Both the position numbers and the translations under genes were made by a program. Below, piece by piece: positions 12,798-54,790 of a stretch of 64,000 bases of DNA. How positions within the stretch are numbered: the first letter of the stretch is position 1; every line of letters starts with the position of its first letter. The notes beneath the pieces were generated by a model. The model saw nothing but the letters and a program-made list of their open reading frames with translations. It ran no database searches and was not told the DNA's origin. Source of the stretch: Bolinopsis microptera (Eukaryota; Ctenophora; Tentaculata; Lobata; Bolinopsidae); the NCBI RefSeq assembly GCF_026151205.1, contig NC_087073.1:21480837-21544836 (forward strand), read 5' to 3'.

Positions 12798-13285
12798 ATG
12801 AATGAATTCCAAAGAAACAATTGAGAAACTTTTGAACCGACAACGCCGGAAATTTCTGTCTTGTACCATCGAACAGTCTAAAACATGTATCTAATATTGA
12901 TAACGATTATAAAAGTTATTAATTAATGAACTTCTTAGACTTATAAAATGTATTTAATTTACTTCTTTTTGTCACTGGGTGACTATTAATTTTATCTGTA
13001 CACTTTGATTAAAAAACGAGTTATATTTTTTACGTGCATTGATCTTTCTTTAAACTTTATTTCCCGTCTTCTTTATAGATGTAAATATTACTTAATTGAT
13101 ATTTCTAATCTGCTGTTGATTACTTTCATTATAACGTAGTTAAAGAAGGAAGATTCACAACATTTATTCGGAGCCTGAATTATAAGATATGATTTTCACA
13201 ATACATTATAGACGACATATGTCACAACTACATTTCACAGGTAGTAAGTTATTCAGACCAAACTTTGGTTTGATACGAAAAGAAC
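12798..13285. other. Spacer between the tandem four-helix genes
   Basis: AT-rich, no ORF of note. It should include the 3' UTR of copy 1 and the promoter/5' UTR of copy 2. An acceptor-like ttattcag ends at 13256. Sequence after the copy 1 stop does not resemble that after the copy 2 stop. Confidence 0.6.
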
Positions 13286-14032
13286 ATGTTGGCGAAACGA
13301 GATGTCATATACTATAAGAGACTCGCTTACACCCAGGGGGCCATCGGGCTGATGATGCTCTGTGTTTGCTTTGTCTCTGGGGTCGCTGCAAAATACCACA
13401 TGAGTGAAATTAACGCATTTGTTCCGTACTGGATAGGCATACCACTTGTGATGCAAGGGATTGCAACCATGGCAGCTGCAAAAACTGGAAAAAGATGGCC
13501 TTTAGCATTCTGGATGCCTCTGTTCCTGGTTGTTTTGTGTGGAATATGTGCCTATTTGATCATAATGCCGCCTTATAAAATGGATATCTACGAGAAATAC
13601 CCGTGTTTCGTACAGAAGAACTATGCTAAAGATGAAACAAGATGTATATGTGCCTATAACAACTACAACTATCTGCAAGTTAATGGAGCCAAAAATGTGG
13701 AACCTTGTATAAGAGCTCTGGATATAATGATGATCATGGGAAACGTCAACTACATGTTTGCTATTCTGACCTTGATCCCTGAGCTGTTGATGTTTGTTTT
13801 GGTTTGCAATGATCTGTGTTGCTTGTCCTGTAGACGTGCTGCCTTGGTTCCTCGAATGATGGTCACCGGGCAGCAACCTGGCCAATACCTCCCTGTTCAA
13901 TCAGAGACAGTCGTCTACCGTACAGACGAACAGCCTGGAACTAGCTCTGGACAAAGACCTGCCGAACCTCCTCAAGCTGGACCCTTACCGGAGAAACCGA
14001 AAAATCCTGGCGAGGTTCCTCACTCGTTTTAG
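13286..14032 (+). CDS. Four-helix membrane protein, copy 2 of a tandem pair
   Basis: Intronless 248-residue ORF, paralogue of the preceding gene with the same topology (MLAKRDVIYYKRLAYTQGA start, four hydrophobic segments, Cys-bearing loop between helices 3 and 4, Pro/Gln-rich tail). The first ~165 residues are clearly homologous but diverged from copy 1. From base 13788 to the stop the two genes differ at only four of 245 positions. A likely polyadenylation signal (aataaa) occurs at about 14138. The family was not recognised; presence of both genes head-to-tail indicates local duplication. Confidence 0.8.
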   Translation: MLAKRDVIYYKRLAYTQGAIGLMMLCVCFVSGVAAKYHMSEINAFVPYWIGIPLVMQGIATMAAAKTGKRWPLAFWMPLFLVVLCGICAYLIIMPPYKMDIYEKYPCFVQKNYAKDETRCICAYNNYNYLQVNGAKNVEPCIRALDIMMIMGNVNYMFAILTLIPELLMFVLVCNDLCCLSCRRAALVPRMMVTGQQPGQYLPVQSETVVYRTDEQPGTSSGQRPAEPPQAGPLPEKPKNPGEVPHSF

Positions 14033-15628
14033 TTTTGATTTGGTATACAAACACTCAGAAATCCGTTTTGTCACAGGTGAAAATTTTCAACATTAAATAA
14101 TATCGATAGAAGAGCACAATGCACGGTGCACGCCAAATAATAAATGTAAATAGTTGTATAGGTGAGTAGTATACATAATTGTACAATATGTATACACCCA
14201 CTTGGCAGCTTGTCATGCATGGTTGATGGTGTGCCTGGTATTAACATAATTTGAAATTATCTGCCTCAATTAATAGTATCCAGACTCTATTATGAAGATT
14301 TGAGCTATATAGTATAATTATTCGGATGTTCTGCTGGATAATGATGACAATGGAACTAGTGTAAAAATCTATGATACGCCATTACACTGGCACAGCTGCC
14401 AAAAAGGAATACTTCTGGTTTTAAGGTTCGAATTTTTATAACCGTAATTCTTATAACCAAGGACTCTACCGGTTTTCTACCTTCTTTGCTGTCAGATTTG
14501 AAACGATGTTGCGCGATAGCTTTTTATTCCGACTCGTGATATATGCTTAAATACAAAGGCTGTTTTGATGGCAGCAGTCCTTGGTACTTGCATTCGTATC
14601 AGTCAGAAATGTTCATCTTATATTTCAGATATTATAGCTTTCTAACGCTACCTGGAACTCTACCAGTAGTAGACAGTATCACTTGTTTTCATTCGCTGCC
14701 AGTCTTTTCAGCGAGTTTTTAATCAATTTCATTGATTGTAGCTTCGTCATAAAGTTGATTGTTATGTTGGAGACAAGACCTTATTGTTGAAAAAAAATTG
14801 TTGAATAAAAATATGAATTCCTTGCTACTTGATCGTGATTTATACTTTGTTTGTCTTAAAAACTTGGCCGCTGGCGAAGAGGCGATGCAAAATTGTTTTG
14901 AAACTGGACAGCAATTCACTGATGACCGATCAGCTTGTTTACAGCGATAAGCAAGAAACAATAGAACTACGAATCGCTGTCATGTGTCAAAGAAATTTTA
15001 GATCGCTTCCCCGCCAGAGTCCATAAGTAGAGTTGCTATTACTGAAAAGTTTTCTCAAATTAAAGTTGTTTCCTGCATGGTGAATTGTTGTAATATTTTT
15101 TAATTTCAATTTTTGATAAAAGCTCTTTTAAAATTTCCAACTTCTGTCACATATTTGTCGATTATCCTAAATAGGGTCTTAAATTATAGTGCATTTAGCG
15201 TACAAAACACAAACTGTAAGCGCCCGTGCGCGCGCTTTTCGTCTTAATTTAATATTATCCATCCGCATAGTCGTTTCAAACAGTCTCATTCCTCCAGCCT
15301 TCTTACCTTTCTCCGTGCTAATTTATTTTTTAATCTTTCACTACGACAAGCGATGTGGAAATTTTGGGAATGAACCATTTCTCGAAAAGATTCATTTCGT
15401 TAATGGTATAATTCACACATCCCTATTTGTTGTAGACTGGAATTTGCTTTCTTGTCCTGTTCGGAACTACAATCCGACATGTATAACTTAATTTAATTAT
15501 TATAGATCTGAAAAAAACCGTTAATGATTATTCATCTTTCCAGTTCCACAGTTTTATTGTTTTCCATGATGAAACTCAACATAAATAAAATAAATACAAG
15601 TTAAATTAACCAACTGTTTTCTTTAGCG
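14033..15628. other. Intergenic, no gene recognised
   Basis: AT-rich spacer between the membrane-protein pair and the KAT5 gene. Overlapping short ORFs on both strands at 14.7-15.0 kb have no recognisable domain. The end of the segment has a strong acceptor-like tract ending at 15626, two bases before the KAT5 ATG. Confidence 0.5.
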
Positions 15629-17748
<2,120 letters not shown>

Positions 17749-19344
17749 CATCAGTCAACTATTGCATCTACAATAGTGATATCCTCCCGGTTTTAATTTT
17801 AAATGAATTGTAGATCTGGTGTTATGATCTGCTATTTTAGCATCTTTTGTAATTTTTACGCGTAACATTACTTTTTAATTTTAAATCGAAACCTTTTAAC
17901 TGATGTAGGAATGGATTGTGTTACAGAGGTCGGAGGTGATTTGGCTAGTAATTCCTAAATGAGATACTTGTCACCGCTGAATATTTTAGCTTTGCATTTT
18001 TGAACGAAACTTAACTCCTTCTAGATTCCGTGAATGATCACGAAAATTTTAAACATAGAACTTAATTTAAAACATAATTTTAATTTTAAACATAGAACTT
18101 AATTTCCCTAAAATGTGGCTGATCGAACCTCGATGCTCTTCCTACTTTAATATTGAAATGTTTAATTGATCAAATTGAAAGGTGATTATGATAACAGATA
18201 AGAACGTATCCACCTGGTAACTTTGATGTATATTCCAAACGAAACTGAAATCTTTATTTTGTAAAACTGCAATGGCCTGTTTTACTATGTACTATATCAA
18301 GTTCAATATAATCTAAGAAGCCTATCCAAATCAGAAACTGATCAGTCAATCGTGAAAATATGTCAATATCGAGAGTTCTGCCTTGTGCAGTAAATAGTAA
18401 AGATTACCTTTGTTGCTCCAATTACCCAGGTGTCTACGCGTGTCGTGTACTCTGTACTTCGTGACACACTTGTTCCGCAAGTTGATATAGCCATGTATGG
18501 CATATGGGAACGGGTAGGGGGGTCTTCTACACTTTTTTACACCAAACATAAAAAAGGCAAAAGTGTAGTTTAAAATAGCCTTAAAAAGTGTAAAAAAGTG
18601 ACATACCACTTTCACGTAAACCAATGCGAAAAGAGTTGCTCTATCCAGAGCCCTTTCCACTTTCGCTTGCAGTCACGCAGTACACAGTACTCGTAGACTC
18701 ATGGCTAGGTACGAACGAAAAGAGCACCACGTATTGGTTAATTGGCGAGCCAGGTAAAGTAAATTTAAACGGGTGATAACCGTACAATTGACAATATCCC
18801 CAATTTCTGAGCCTTTCGAAGGCTCTACTCAGTTGATTTCGTAAAAGGCGCAAATGCAAAAACAATAATGTCAAAGAAAACAGTAGGCAGTATTCTATAC
18901 GAATGAAACAGTTTTATAGCTAGACTGATAATTTACTTTGTACTTGATTTTGCATGCACCAAATGTGAAATGGATGTGTCTCTTCTAAAATAAAATATAA
19001 AACGGAAACTTGTTTCAACATTCAACGTTCAGATCACTTTTGAGGCACATCAAAAAAGCAAAAAGTAATTGTCCTGTGTATTAGAATACAAAGATTAGTA
19101 CATTTTAGCTTATGATTAATATTATATTTTTACCTATAGTTTACCTAGAGTACATAATTGTATTGTGTACGTATTTAATTATGATTTTGCAAAAAAATTG
19201 ACCGACGATGTCAAATGACTTGTGCATATAAATTATGAATGCATTTATAATTTATTGATTCTGAATCTTGAATACATTCAACATTTAAAAACATTTAACT
19301 CCGATAAATTTTGATTGACGATGTCAACTCTTTTATTACTAAGC

Positions 19345-20330
19345 GTTACCTGAGGACCCCAGGCTATTATGTTCATTAACATATAAAATAAAGATTTGGC
19401 GGAATGACAGGCTGAGCGCGGCCCAGTAATACTAAGCGGCGCTCATCCTGTCCACAGACATTCCGCCGAATCTTTATTCGGGCTGAGTGCATGAATTGAA
19501 TTACAATCTCACTCGAACTAAAAAATACAGTGCGGATTTTCAGCTTCATCACGTCGTGACCCCACGGTCGTGGATACAGGAGGAGCCGCGCACTCGTGCG
19601 CGGCGGGTCATACAACGTATGACAAAAATTTAGTGCGCGCGCGTGATCAGCATTCACGTAATCGTTTATAATCGCGGCTTCGAAAAAGAACACGTGCACG
19701 CTAACTACCAATTGGAAAAAAGTAACGTATACCATACACTGTACACGTTACAAGAGCCGCGCGCTGGGTTGTGAGTTAGATTGTAAAAGCTGATTACTGG
19801 ATTGTAAAATCTCAAGAAACAAGCGCGTCACGCAGTACGCGTATACACATGGCTATGTGAACACGCGAACCGTGCACTCCGGCCGGCCGGAATGCGCGGA
19901 CATACCCGGACAGGGGGAGGGGTATGTAAATTTGCGATTTTGGCGCACGTCGTAGATGGCCCCTTACTCATACTGCATACTGCAATGTGCGCAATTTGAA
20001 GAGTGTGCTATGGAGGTACAAACTCAAAACTGCGCCTTTTGTGAATTTATAGTAAGGGTTGGTAAATTATGAATGATGGTAAATTTTTCAACCTGTTCTC
20101 TAGCTGGCCCTAAACGATTATTCGAAACCTCCAATCTGATTCCAACCCTCACCTTAATTAATTCAATCCCTAACAAAAGCATATGCTGAAACCTAACCCT
20201 AACCCTAACGAGAAATTATACCAATTTCCTTATACGGTCATATTACGTGATCGGACAGTTTATCTCGGTAGGGGAGCATTTTAACCCTATCACATATTTT
20301 AGGGGAGGGTGATTTGGAATCACCGTCCGA
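19345..20330. repeat. Dispersed composite repeat, copy A
   Basis: The left part (cctgaggaccccaggc... ~19350-19430) is found as its reverse complement at ~60660-60745. The right part (aacaaaagcatatgctgaaa... ~20173-20310), which includes three ccctaa/cctaac telomere-like units, is found in direct orientation at ~60480-60620. An imperfect hairpin is formed by 19389-19406 and 19459-19476 (ggcggaatg against cattccgcc). No ORF encodes a transposase. Probably a non-autonomous mobile element. Confidence 0.65.
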
Positions 20331-21071
20331 AATACATCGATTCAAGTCGATTTAAATTGTCGCATGTCGGGCCGCCCTTTTAGAAAAATTCCGAAGATCG
20401 ACTGTAGAGTGACTTACCACGCTCGTAGATTTCATTTACACTAAATCGTTTACGTTAACAAAATTATTATACATTATAGAGCCCCTATACTAGTATTTTG
20501 TGTCTCTTGCTTCAACAGGCAACCTTACGCCACTGGTTCTTGGCATTAAGGGGCCATCATTGTTTCAATCATGTAACTGTATATAATTATTATTATTAGC
20601 ATTGCAAATCGTATCCTCGTTCTCACATGTTTAACCACATCACAATACCTTTCCTTCCTCTGTTTTTTATTGTTTTCCTGTTGTAATCAGTCGATTAGAA
20701 GGATCTACAAAATAGTAGGGCCAATTTAGGTAAATCAAATCTAATGAAATAATTTAATTTATCGAAAATCTAGGTAAACTATAGGTAAAAATATGATATT
20801 AATCATAAGCTAAAATGTACTAATCTTTGTATTCTAAATGGGGAAAAAGAAGAAACATTGTCAGTCAGTCGAGAAAATTGTCAGTCAGGCTATATGTAAA
20901 TACTCATTTATGGAAATAAACAAAACCCGAGTATTGTTTGAAAATCAGTCTGATGACCTGACCAAAAATAATACCAGGAATGAGAAATCGTTTGTAAGCA
21001 TTGTTGCACCAAACTATCTCCAGTTGTGTGTAATATACAGTGCGCCACCGTTATTTGTTTTGAAACTTCCC

Positions 21072-21439
21072 GCCAGCCACAGTGGCGTAACGTTAGTGGC
21101 TGATTTAACTTGCAACGAAAAAGTTGCCCAATTTTCAGTGGCGTAACTCTGCCCCCTAAAATTTTTTGTGTCTCTAAAAAAAAAAAAAAGGTCGGAAACC
21201 TTTTTTTGGCGCCTCCCTACAGCTTTTTTGCGCCCCTGGAGCAAAAAAGTGCCCCAAAAATTTTTTTTCACACCGACTAAGCGCTAAATTGGACAGGGGA
21301 ATACACTAATAAGGCGTTATTTTCAGTGAGAGGTCATAAAATTCAAGAAAAAACCTAGGGGCGACTTTTCGTTGAGAAAGGGCGCCTTTTTGGCGCCCCC
21401 TGAGGGTGGCCGGGGCAGCGTTACGCCACTGGCCAGCCA
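21072..21439. mobile_element. Short hAT-like MITE with 8-bp target duplication
   Basis: Ends match as inverted repeats: 21080 cagtggcgtaacg and, at 21419-21431, cgttacgccactg. The element is flanked on both sides by the identical 8-mer gccagcca (21072-21079 and 21432-21439). An 8-bp duplication and CAGTGGCG-type ends are typical of hAT non-autonomous elements. A second copy of the left end, cagtggcgtaactctgcccc, lies inside at 21138. No transposase. A solo end (cttacgccactgg) occurs near 20525. Confidence 0.8.
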
Positions 21440-21899
21440 GTCTGAGGTGACTCACTTCTGTGCTGATAATACGCTCGCTTCTCTTGCGGGAAAAATATGC
21501 AAATTATCAGCTGTCCACGAGTTTTAGTGCATATAATTCCCGGAAATAGTTATAAACATTAATGCAAAGCCCATAATTTTTCGCCAGCCCACCAATAGAT
21601 AATGTTCACCCTCAAGTGGCATTTTATTTTCTTAATTTACACCCAATTTTAAGCATAAGGATACAAGGATACAAGGGAAACAAGGATACAAAAGTGGTAA
21701 TTATTTTATTGAATTCACAATAGTTATATTTCTGAAATAATTTAAAGTTACACAGTTCTAATTATCTACAAATGTGTAGGGATAAGATAGAAATACTATT
21801 TTCTTTGAATAGATCGAATTTGTAGAGTTCGATCTTATTTTGAGGATCTATAGCATTGTGCACTGGCCAGTGTTTGAGTGGAAATCTGGGCTCTTATAG

Positions 21900-22800
21900 T
21901 AGGCTGCAAATTGTTTGTTCACAGAGAGAATTGAATGGATTGCTCTTACTGTGGCAGTGAATTTTGTAGAGTTTTATCGGATAGCAAACCGGCTAGGTCA
22001 GTGATATTTTTGGGATGGAAGTTAAATTTGTCTCTAACTGAGGAGTAGAGTAAACAGTCAGTTAAAATATGAATTTCGTCCTCAATAGGCTTAAGCCCCT
22101 TAAGAAAGTGCACCATCGATGTTCTCTTGGTACTAGGGGGGTTTCGTAACGGTCCCTGTCAATGTAAAGGTTGTGGCAGCTAATACGAAACCTTGTTAAG
22201 CTTTTCCGAGCATCAGGGATCTTAACCACTCCTAAGTATGTTTCTGGTTCAAAGTCATGTTTAATTTTATTATAGAATTCTAATTTAGGCAAGGATGCCT
22301 TGGCAGATTTTCAGGTGTCTTCTTTTTTCATGTTGTGACTGATTTGGGTAGAGAGCTTAGATTTTGAGGAGGATGAGTGGGGGAAGTTATATTTGGTAAG
22401 AAGATTGGAGATGTTGATTGTTGGTATACCAAGGAAGGCCCAGCATAATCTGCTCGTGAAATGCAGCGGAGAGAAGTTCGTTTTCAGTGCTTTCAAGGCA
22501 ACTATAGTAATCTATTGCAAGTTTGCAGCTTTAAAGAAAAGTGGGTGGCGCCCACTTTCGCCCCAGCAGCCTATATTTGATGCTTTTGAATGGACAGACA
22601 AAGACTACTTGATAAACTTAAGGTGGAATCTTTCATAGTGGTCTTGTGAAATGTACTTGAGAGTTGGCTTTGTTATCTGTTTTGGAGAGGTATCTCATGG
22701 TTTTTGAGTGGGGACATAAGATTTGGCAGCCATAGAGCAGGATCGGTTTAATTAGAGAGTGGTGTAGAGTTTCTGTCACAACAAAACTGCAATCCTTAGT
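21900..22800 (-). mobile_element. Degenerate 3' fragment of a non-LTR retrotransposon
   Basis: Minus-strand reading frames, interrupted by stops and frameshifts, give typical LINE C-terminal pieces: LIKPILLYGCQI (thumb region, ~22715-22760), LTRFRISCHNLYIDRDRYE (~22150-22210) and EDEIHILTDCLLYSSVRDKF (~22025-22085). These match the arrangement in the intact LINE at 55.1-58.1 kb (VETGRY... EDEHHILYECPLYEDLR), so it is the same broad class, but much older. The 5' part, including the RT active site, is absent. Confidence 0.7.
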
Positions 22801-23109
22801 GACAACACTTTATTTCTCCCAACAATTTGTATCTGGTCCAAGTAAGAGCCTTGTCTCCAATAACTCATCTGGACTTATGTTTCGGAGTGTGCAAAAGCTT
22901 CCAGGCCCACACATTCCTTGCCTGTCCGTTTTCAACTCAATTAGCAGTCAAGGACAGAAAGTCATACACCAAATGAGCATTCTATTTTTGTTGTTATAAA
23001 TTTGTTGATTCTGTAAAATGATCTAAAATTAAATTACTTGTTTCATTGGAAATTTCTTGTTTCATTGAATAAGCTTATAGTATCATATAATAGTGAATCT
23101 TGCGGCTAA

Positions 23110-23340
23110 CCTAATTATGATTTATGTACCAACACTGCCTATGCAGTTTGGGAGAGAGAGCTAGGAGGGAGAAAAAGTGAGCCATTTTATGTCAGATTTG
23201 TGGTACAAAACCATCAATTAAACCAATTACCACCGGCCGATTTACAAAATTTGCTTATTGGCTTCGTCAGAGTTTTATCAGAAAGTTTCTGATAAAATAA
23301 ACAGAAGCTATACCGTTTTCTTGATTAAGCTGCTCGGAAA
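23110..23340. repeat. Dispersed repeat, copy 1 (second copy at 31.94-32.22 kb)
   Basis: Shares gccattttatgt, ttgtggtacaaaaccatcaa, ttaaacca, caccggccgat and ggcttcgtcagagtttt in the same order with ~31940-32220. Both copies have a GA-rich stretch at their left side. No ORF. Probably SINE-like or another non-autonomous element. Confidence 0.65.
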
Positions 23341-23856
23341 TTTCCCACATCCCTGAATGAGTTACATATGGAAGTGAGAGTTTGATTCAGTGTCTGGATT
23401 CAAATTAATTTAACTGAAATTCTCTCTGTCATTGCATCATGTATCAAATTGTCATAATTCTATTTGGTAGATCATTCATTTAATATAGTGTGATTGGAAC
23501 AAGCGAAACTCATATCCAAATTAAAAGTTTCTGTAGATGGTCTAAACCCTATTAATCTGGCAATTTAACTGCTTTTCTGAACTGTCTGAATGGTGCACCT
23601 TCCAAAAATAATGTATACATGATACTTTTTATTTGAAGTTGTATTTCCATGTCTTGAACCCTCAAAAATGTAATTTTCGGTTCAATCTTGTACTGTGAAA
23701 TATCACCATCACATATATAACACATGTCAAAGGTGTATTTATTAATTTTTGTTTTATTAAAAAAATCTTGAAATATATTGTATGACCTAGCAAACCAACA
23801 TTCTTTCCAGATTGCAATATAATCTTCTAAAAAATGACTATCATTTACAGGCAGCA

Positions 23857-51674
<27,818 letters not shown>

Positions 51675-54600
51675 AAGGACCGGAGATCTCTTCTCGCTGC
51701 CAACCTTTGCTTGCTTCCATCTTCAAGTTTTAAATATTTATAATTTTGTACTTGGTAATTGTTAATTTATTTGAAAAAGAATCGTGTATAATATGAGGAT
51801 TTCCTGATATAGGCGTGGCACAAAACTTTATAATGGTGCCGAAACTCCAAAAACGCCGCCCACATATTTTCGAACACAACAAAATTGTATCTTTATATAG
51901 AGGTTTGAAAAGAATGGCGTTTCTTTTGAGACGTTGATTACAGTTTCCACTGTCATAAACTGGTGTTGTGCATGTTTTTAAATAAGTATATTTAATTAGG
52001 AGTTTAAGACAAGTTGTTTTGATTTCGTGGGCTTAAAATGAAATGCAGACGATTTGCCTTTCTAACAAAAAAAAAGAAGGTGGTGAACTTATATCACATT
52101 CATTCCCTTTTATGAATAATTGGTAATTGGCAAATTTGTTTGTAAAATTTACTTCTTCATATTTCTTGATGAGAATAAAATTTGTTTCTCTTTTGAATTT
52201 AGGCCATTAAATTAAAAATACTATCTATATCACCGGTTTCCATACACGAAAGATTAATAGAAGAGTAATTTCCAAATACCTAACATATCTCACTATTGAT
52301 TTATAAAACTTAAAATTTACCCATGAAACCGGTGCAAGTCTTGCCTGAAATGATTAATTAGATATTTAATTAGATATAGAGTTGGTCTCGTAAATGTGAT
52401 ATCTGTGGGTTATGACAGTCTGTACAAAGTGTGCAGCTGTCCCACTATTTCCTGTTGGCGAGATTTAGGTGGATATTTCATGCCTCTTCTAATTTCTTCT
52501 TCTTGTGCGTTTTCGATGTAAATTGTAAATAGATGGGTCTATTGATACTATGAGTGTATTGGATTTTTGTTCGTGCTTGTCTAAAGAGGCTATAGTTTGT
52601 TTCTTTACGGGTTTTCACGATTTGCAGTCCGATGATTTCTTTAGGCAAGCACATGAGTCGAGGTGATTTTACCACTTTTTTTTTGCTTTGTCCCAGAATT
52701 TGAAATTGCTCCAATTTTTTTTTCATTACTCTCGAGAGGGTCATTTGAAGCTTTTCCGCCTGGGACACGGCAAAATGAGATGTGTGGCAAAACCAATTCA
52801 GCTAACGGATCGATTTTTTCAATTCGAAACCATTTGATTTTAACTTGCAGAAGTTTTGCCATGCATAGTTAATAATTGTTGCGAGATTTTAACCGTTTTG
52901 GTGCATGTTTTAAGGGCGTGAGCGCATGATTTTTAGTATGACTCCTTTAGAATACTAAATGTATATGAGGCAAATTTAACCGAAGATAAGTTTATATTGT
53001 GTTATTTTGAGAATGCGCCCAAAAACATATGCTAAAATATTAAAGCACCTCTTTCTAATAATAATATTGCAATTCGATATGTCAATTTTGTAGGTGCCGA
53101 TTTACTTTTGTTGAATACCTTTTTTGTCAAAAAATTGAAGATGTAAATGTAAGGTCAAGTTGGACAACTTTATTTTTAAGCTATTCCATATTTAAAAGCA
53201 CTGCATTTACACTTAGATTTTTTACGATTTACGATGATAATTACATCATGTTACTTACTCCTTGCTTGCAGTAAGTAAGTCTTGTTGGGAGAATTCGACT
53301 AGATATGAGGGGGTGAGACGAGTGGTGCTGAGTGGTGCCGTTCAGCACCGCCCTCCATCCCCACATTATATACATAGTAGTATGAATATTGTTATAATTA
53401 CTAGTATTATATTGGAAAGGCTGTTGCGCAACTGGTCCGTTTCAATGTTACAAGGACATGATAAATGTTGTTTTTATTTTGTGAAACATTAAAAATCATT
53501 TTTTCTTCATTCCCAAAACTAGGGATGTTTTTATTTGTATCAATCCATCATTTGAAAACCATTATCATTTATTGTTATGGCAACTGATTTAGTTAGCTTT
53601 AGGCACAAAATGACGATATGTCTCTGGAACTAAACGTGCAACTCTAAACTCACTATCAGTATCATTTATAAGTTGCTCCTAAATTACATTGACCGCCGGT
53701 CCAAAAATCCATTGTTCAACATTATTGTAAAATTAATGATGAGAGTCTGAGTTGGACGTACACAGATCGGTACAAATCGAATGGAAATTACGAATAATGG
53801 TTAAAAACAGACAATATAAAACTGACCTCATCCGTCCCCGCTGCACAAAAGACCCCAAGCACCAAGTCAAAACTAGTTTAATGGAATTATGACCTCACAG
53901 AGCTGGCGCTGCTTATATGGCAAAATTATCTCCACGGCAACGGCCAATTATTTTCCAATGGAGCAGGTAGATTCCACCTTCGCGACCCAAGACAGGACTG
54001 GGGGCGACACGCGAGTCCAGTGTTGAGTGTTGACTGCTTGGTGTCAGGCCTGGAAATTTGCAATGATGAACATTATAAACCGTATATTGCTTGTAGTTAA
54101 ACTTGTAAGTCCACAAATATGAATGATGAAGCTGATTCAACACATATATTGGAGAACCCGGTGGATGTCCTTGCTGTACGGCAGTGTTAAACAACAAACA
54201 AGGAACTGAAACCGAGGGGTTCCGTTCAGGCCCTTCACACTTTGTTTCTGTCTAGTTCTAATGTACCGTCACAATAATGACTATAATATATTAATATATA
54301 CACATATATTATATGTACTAGCAGGAACCCGTCAAACCTTTAAGACTGGTGTCAAGATTGACGGATGTTACTCGTCTAAATTTCTTCGAAGTAGCGCGCG
54401 CCGCTTTCTTCTCGAAGTGCTACGAAGTAGCGCGCGCCGGGCCAGACCATTAACAATGGTCAAGTGTCAAGGCTCTTTGGTGGCCGGATCAGTTTCCTAC
54501 CCTAAAGTCTCCCAGTAAAATAATTATTACCTATTTAATTCGCGTTTTTGACACCACTTGGGGGTCCAAATTTTGGGTACTAAAATTCTTATTCCTTGGC

Positions 54601-54790
54601 CGATTTTCGATTTTTTCATGCTGATTTGAAGGCCATTAAAGCATTTGAATCAGTTAAAAAAGTTTAAGTTTTATATCTTGTACGGTTTTTGCGGAAACCC
54701 GTGTTAAAGTTGATGCCGTGGTGTCAGTAAAATGGTGCAGATAAATAAATATATATATATAACAAAATATATATATATATATCGTCTCGC
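51675..54790. other. Intergenic region downstream of 4E-T
   Basis: Presumably starts with the 4E-T 3' UTR (AATAAA at ~52173). AT-rich with short unsupported ORFs. A short direct repeat (cgaagtagcgcgcgccg) lies at ~54388 and ~54423. A (TA)n tract at ~54750-54782 borders the LINE 3' end. Confidence 0.5.

Larger units (their letters stand above)
17749..23856. other. Repeat-rich intergenic region KAT5–EIF4ENIF1
   Basis: About 6.1 kb with no host gene recognised. It holds a composite repeat at ~19.34-20.33 kb, a hAT-like MITE at 21.07-21.44 kb, a degenerate LINE 3' end at ~21.9-22.8 kb and a dispersed repeat at ~23.11-23.34 kb, listed separately. The remainder is AT-rich and unassigned. Confidence 0.6.

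Noticed and set aside
14719-15026. Overlapping ORFs on both strands
   Set aside because: No domain, no splice support; neither strand shows coding signs.
15140-15500. Possible extra 5' coding exon for KAT5
   Set aside because: The chromo-barrel is complete from 15629 and an acceptor ends two bases before that ATG; nothing upstream reads as Tip60.
52478-52862. Two overlapping Lys-rich minus-strand ORFs
   Set aside because: Low complexity, AT-driven, overlapping each other; no family recognised.
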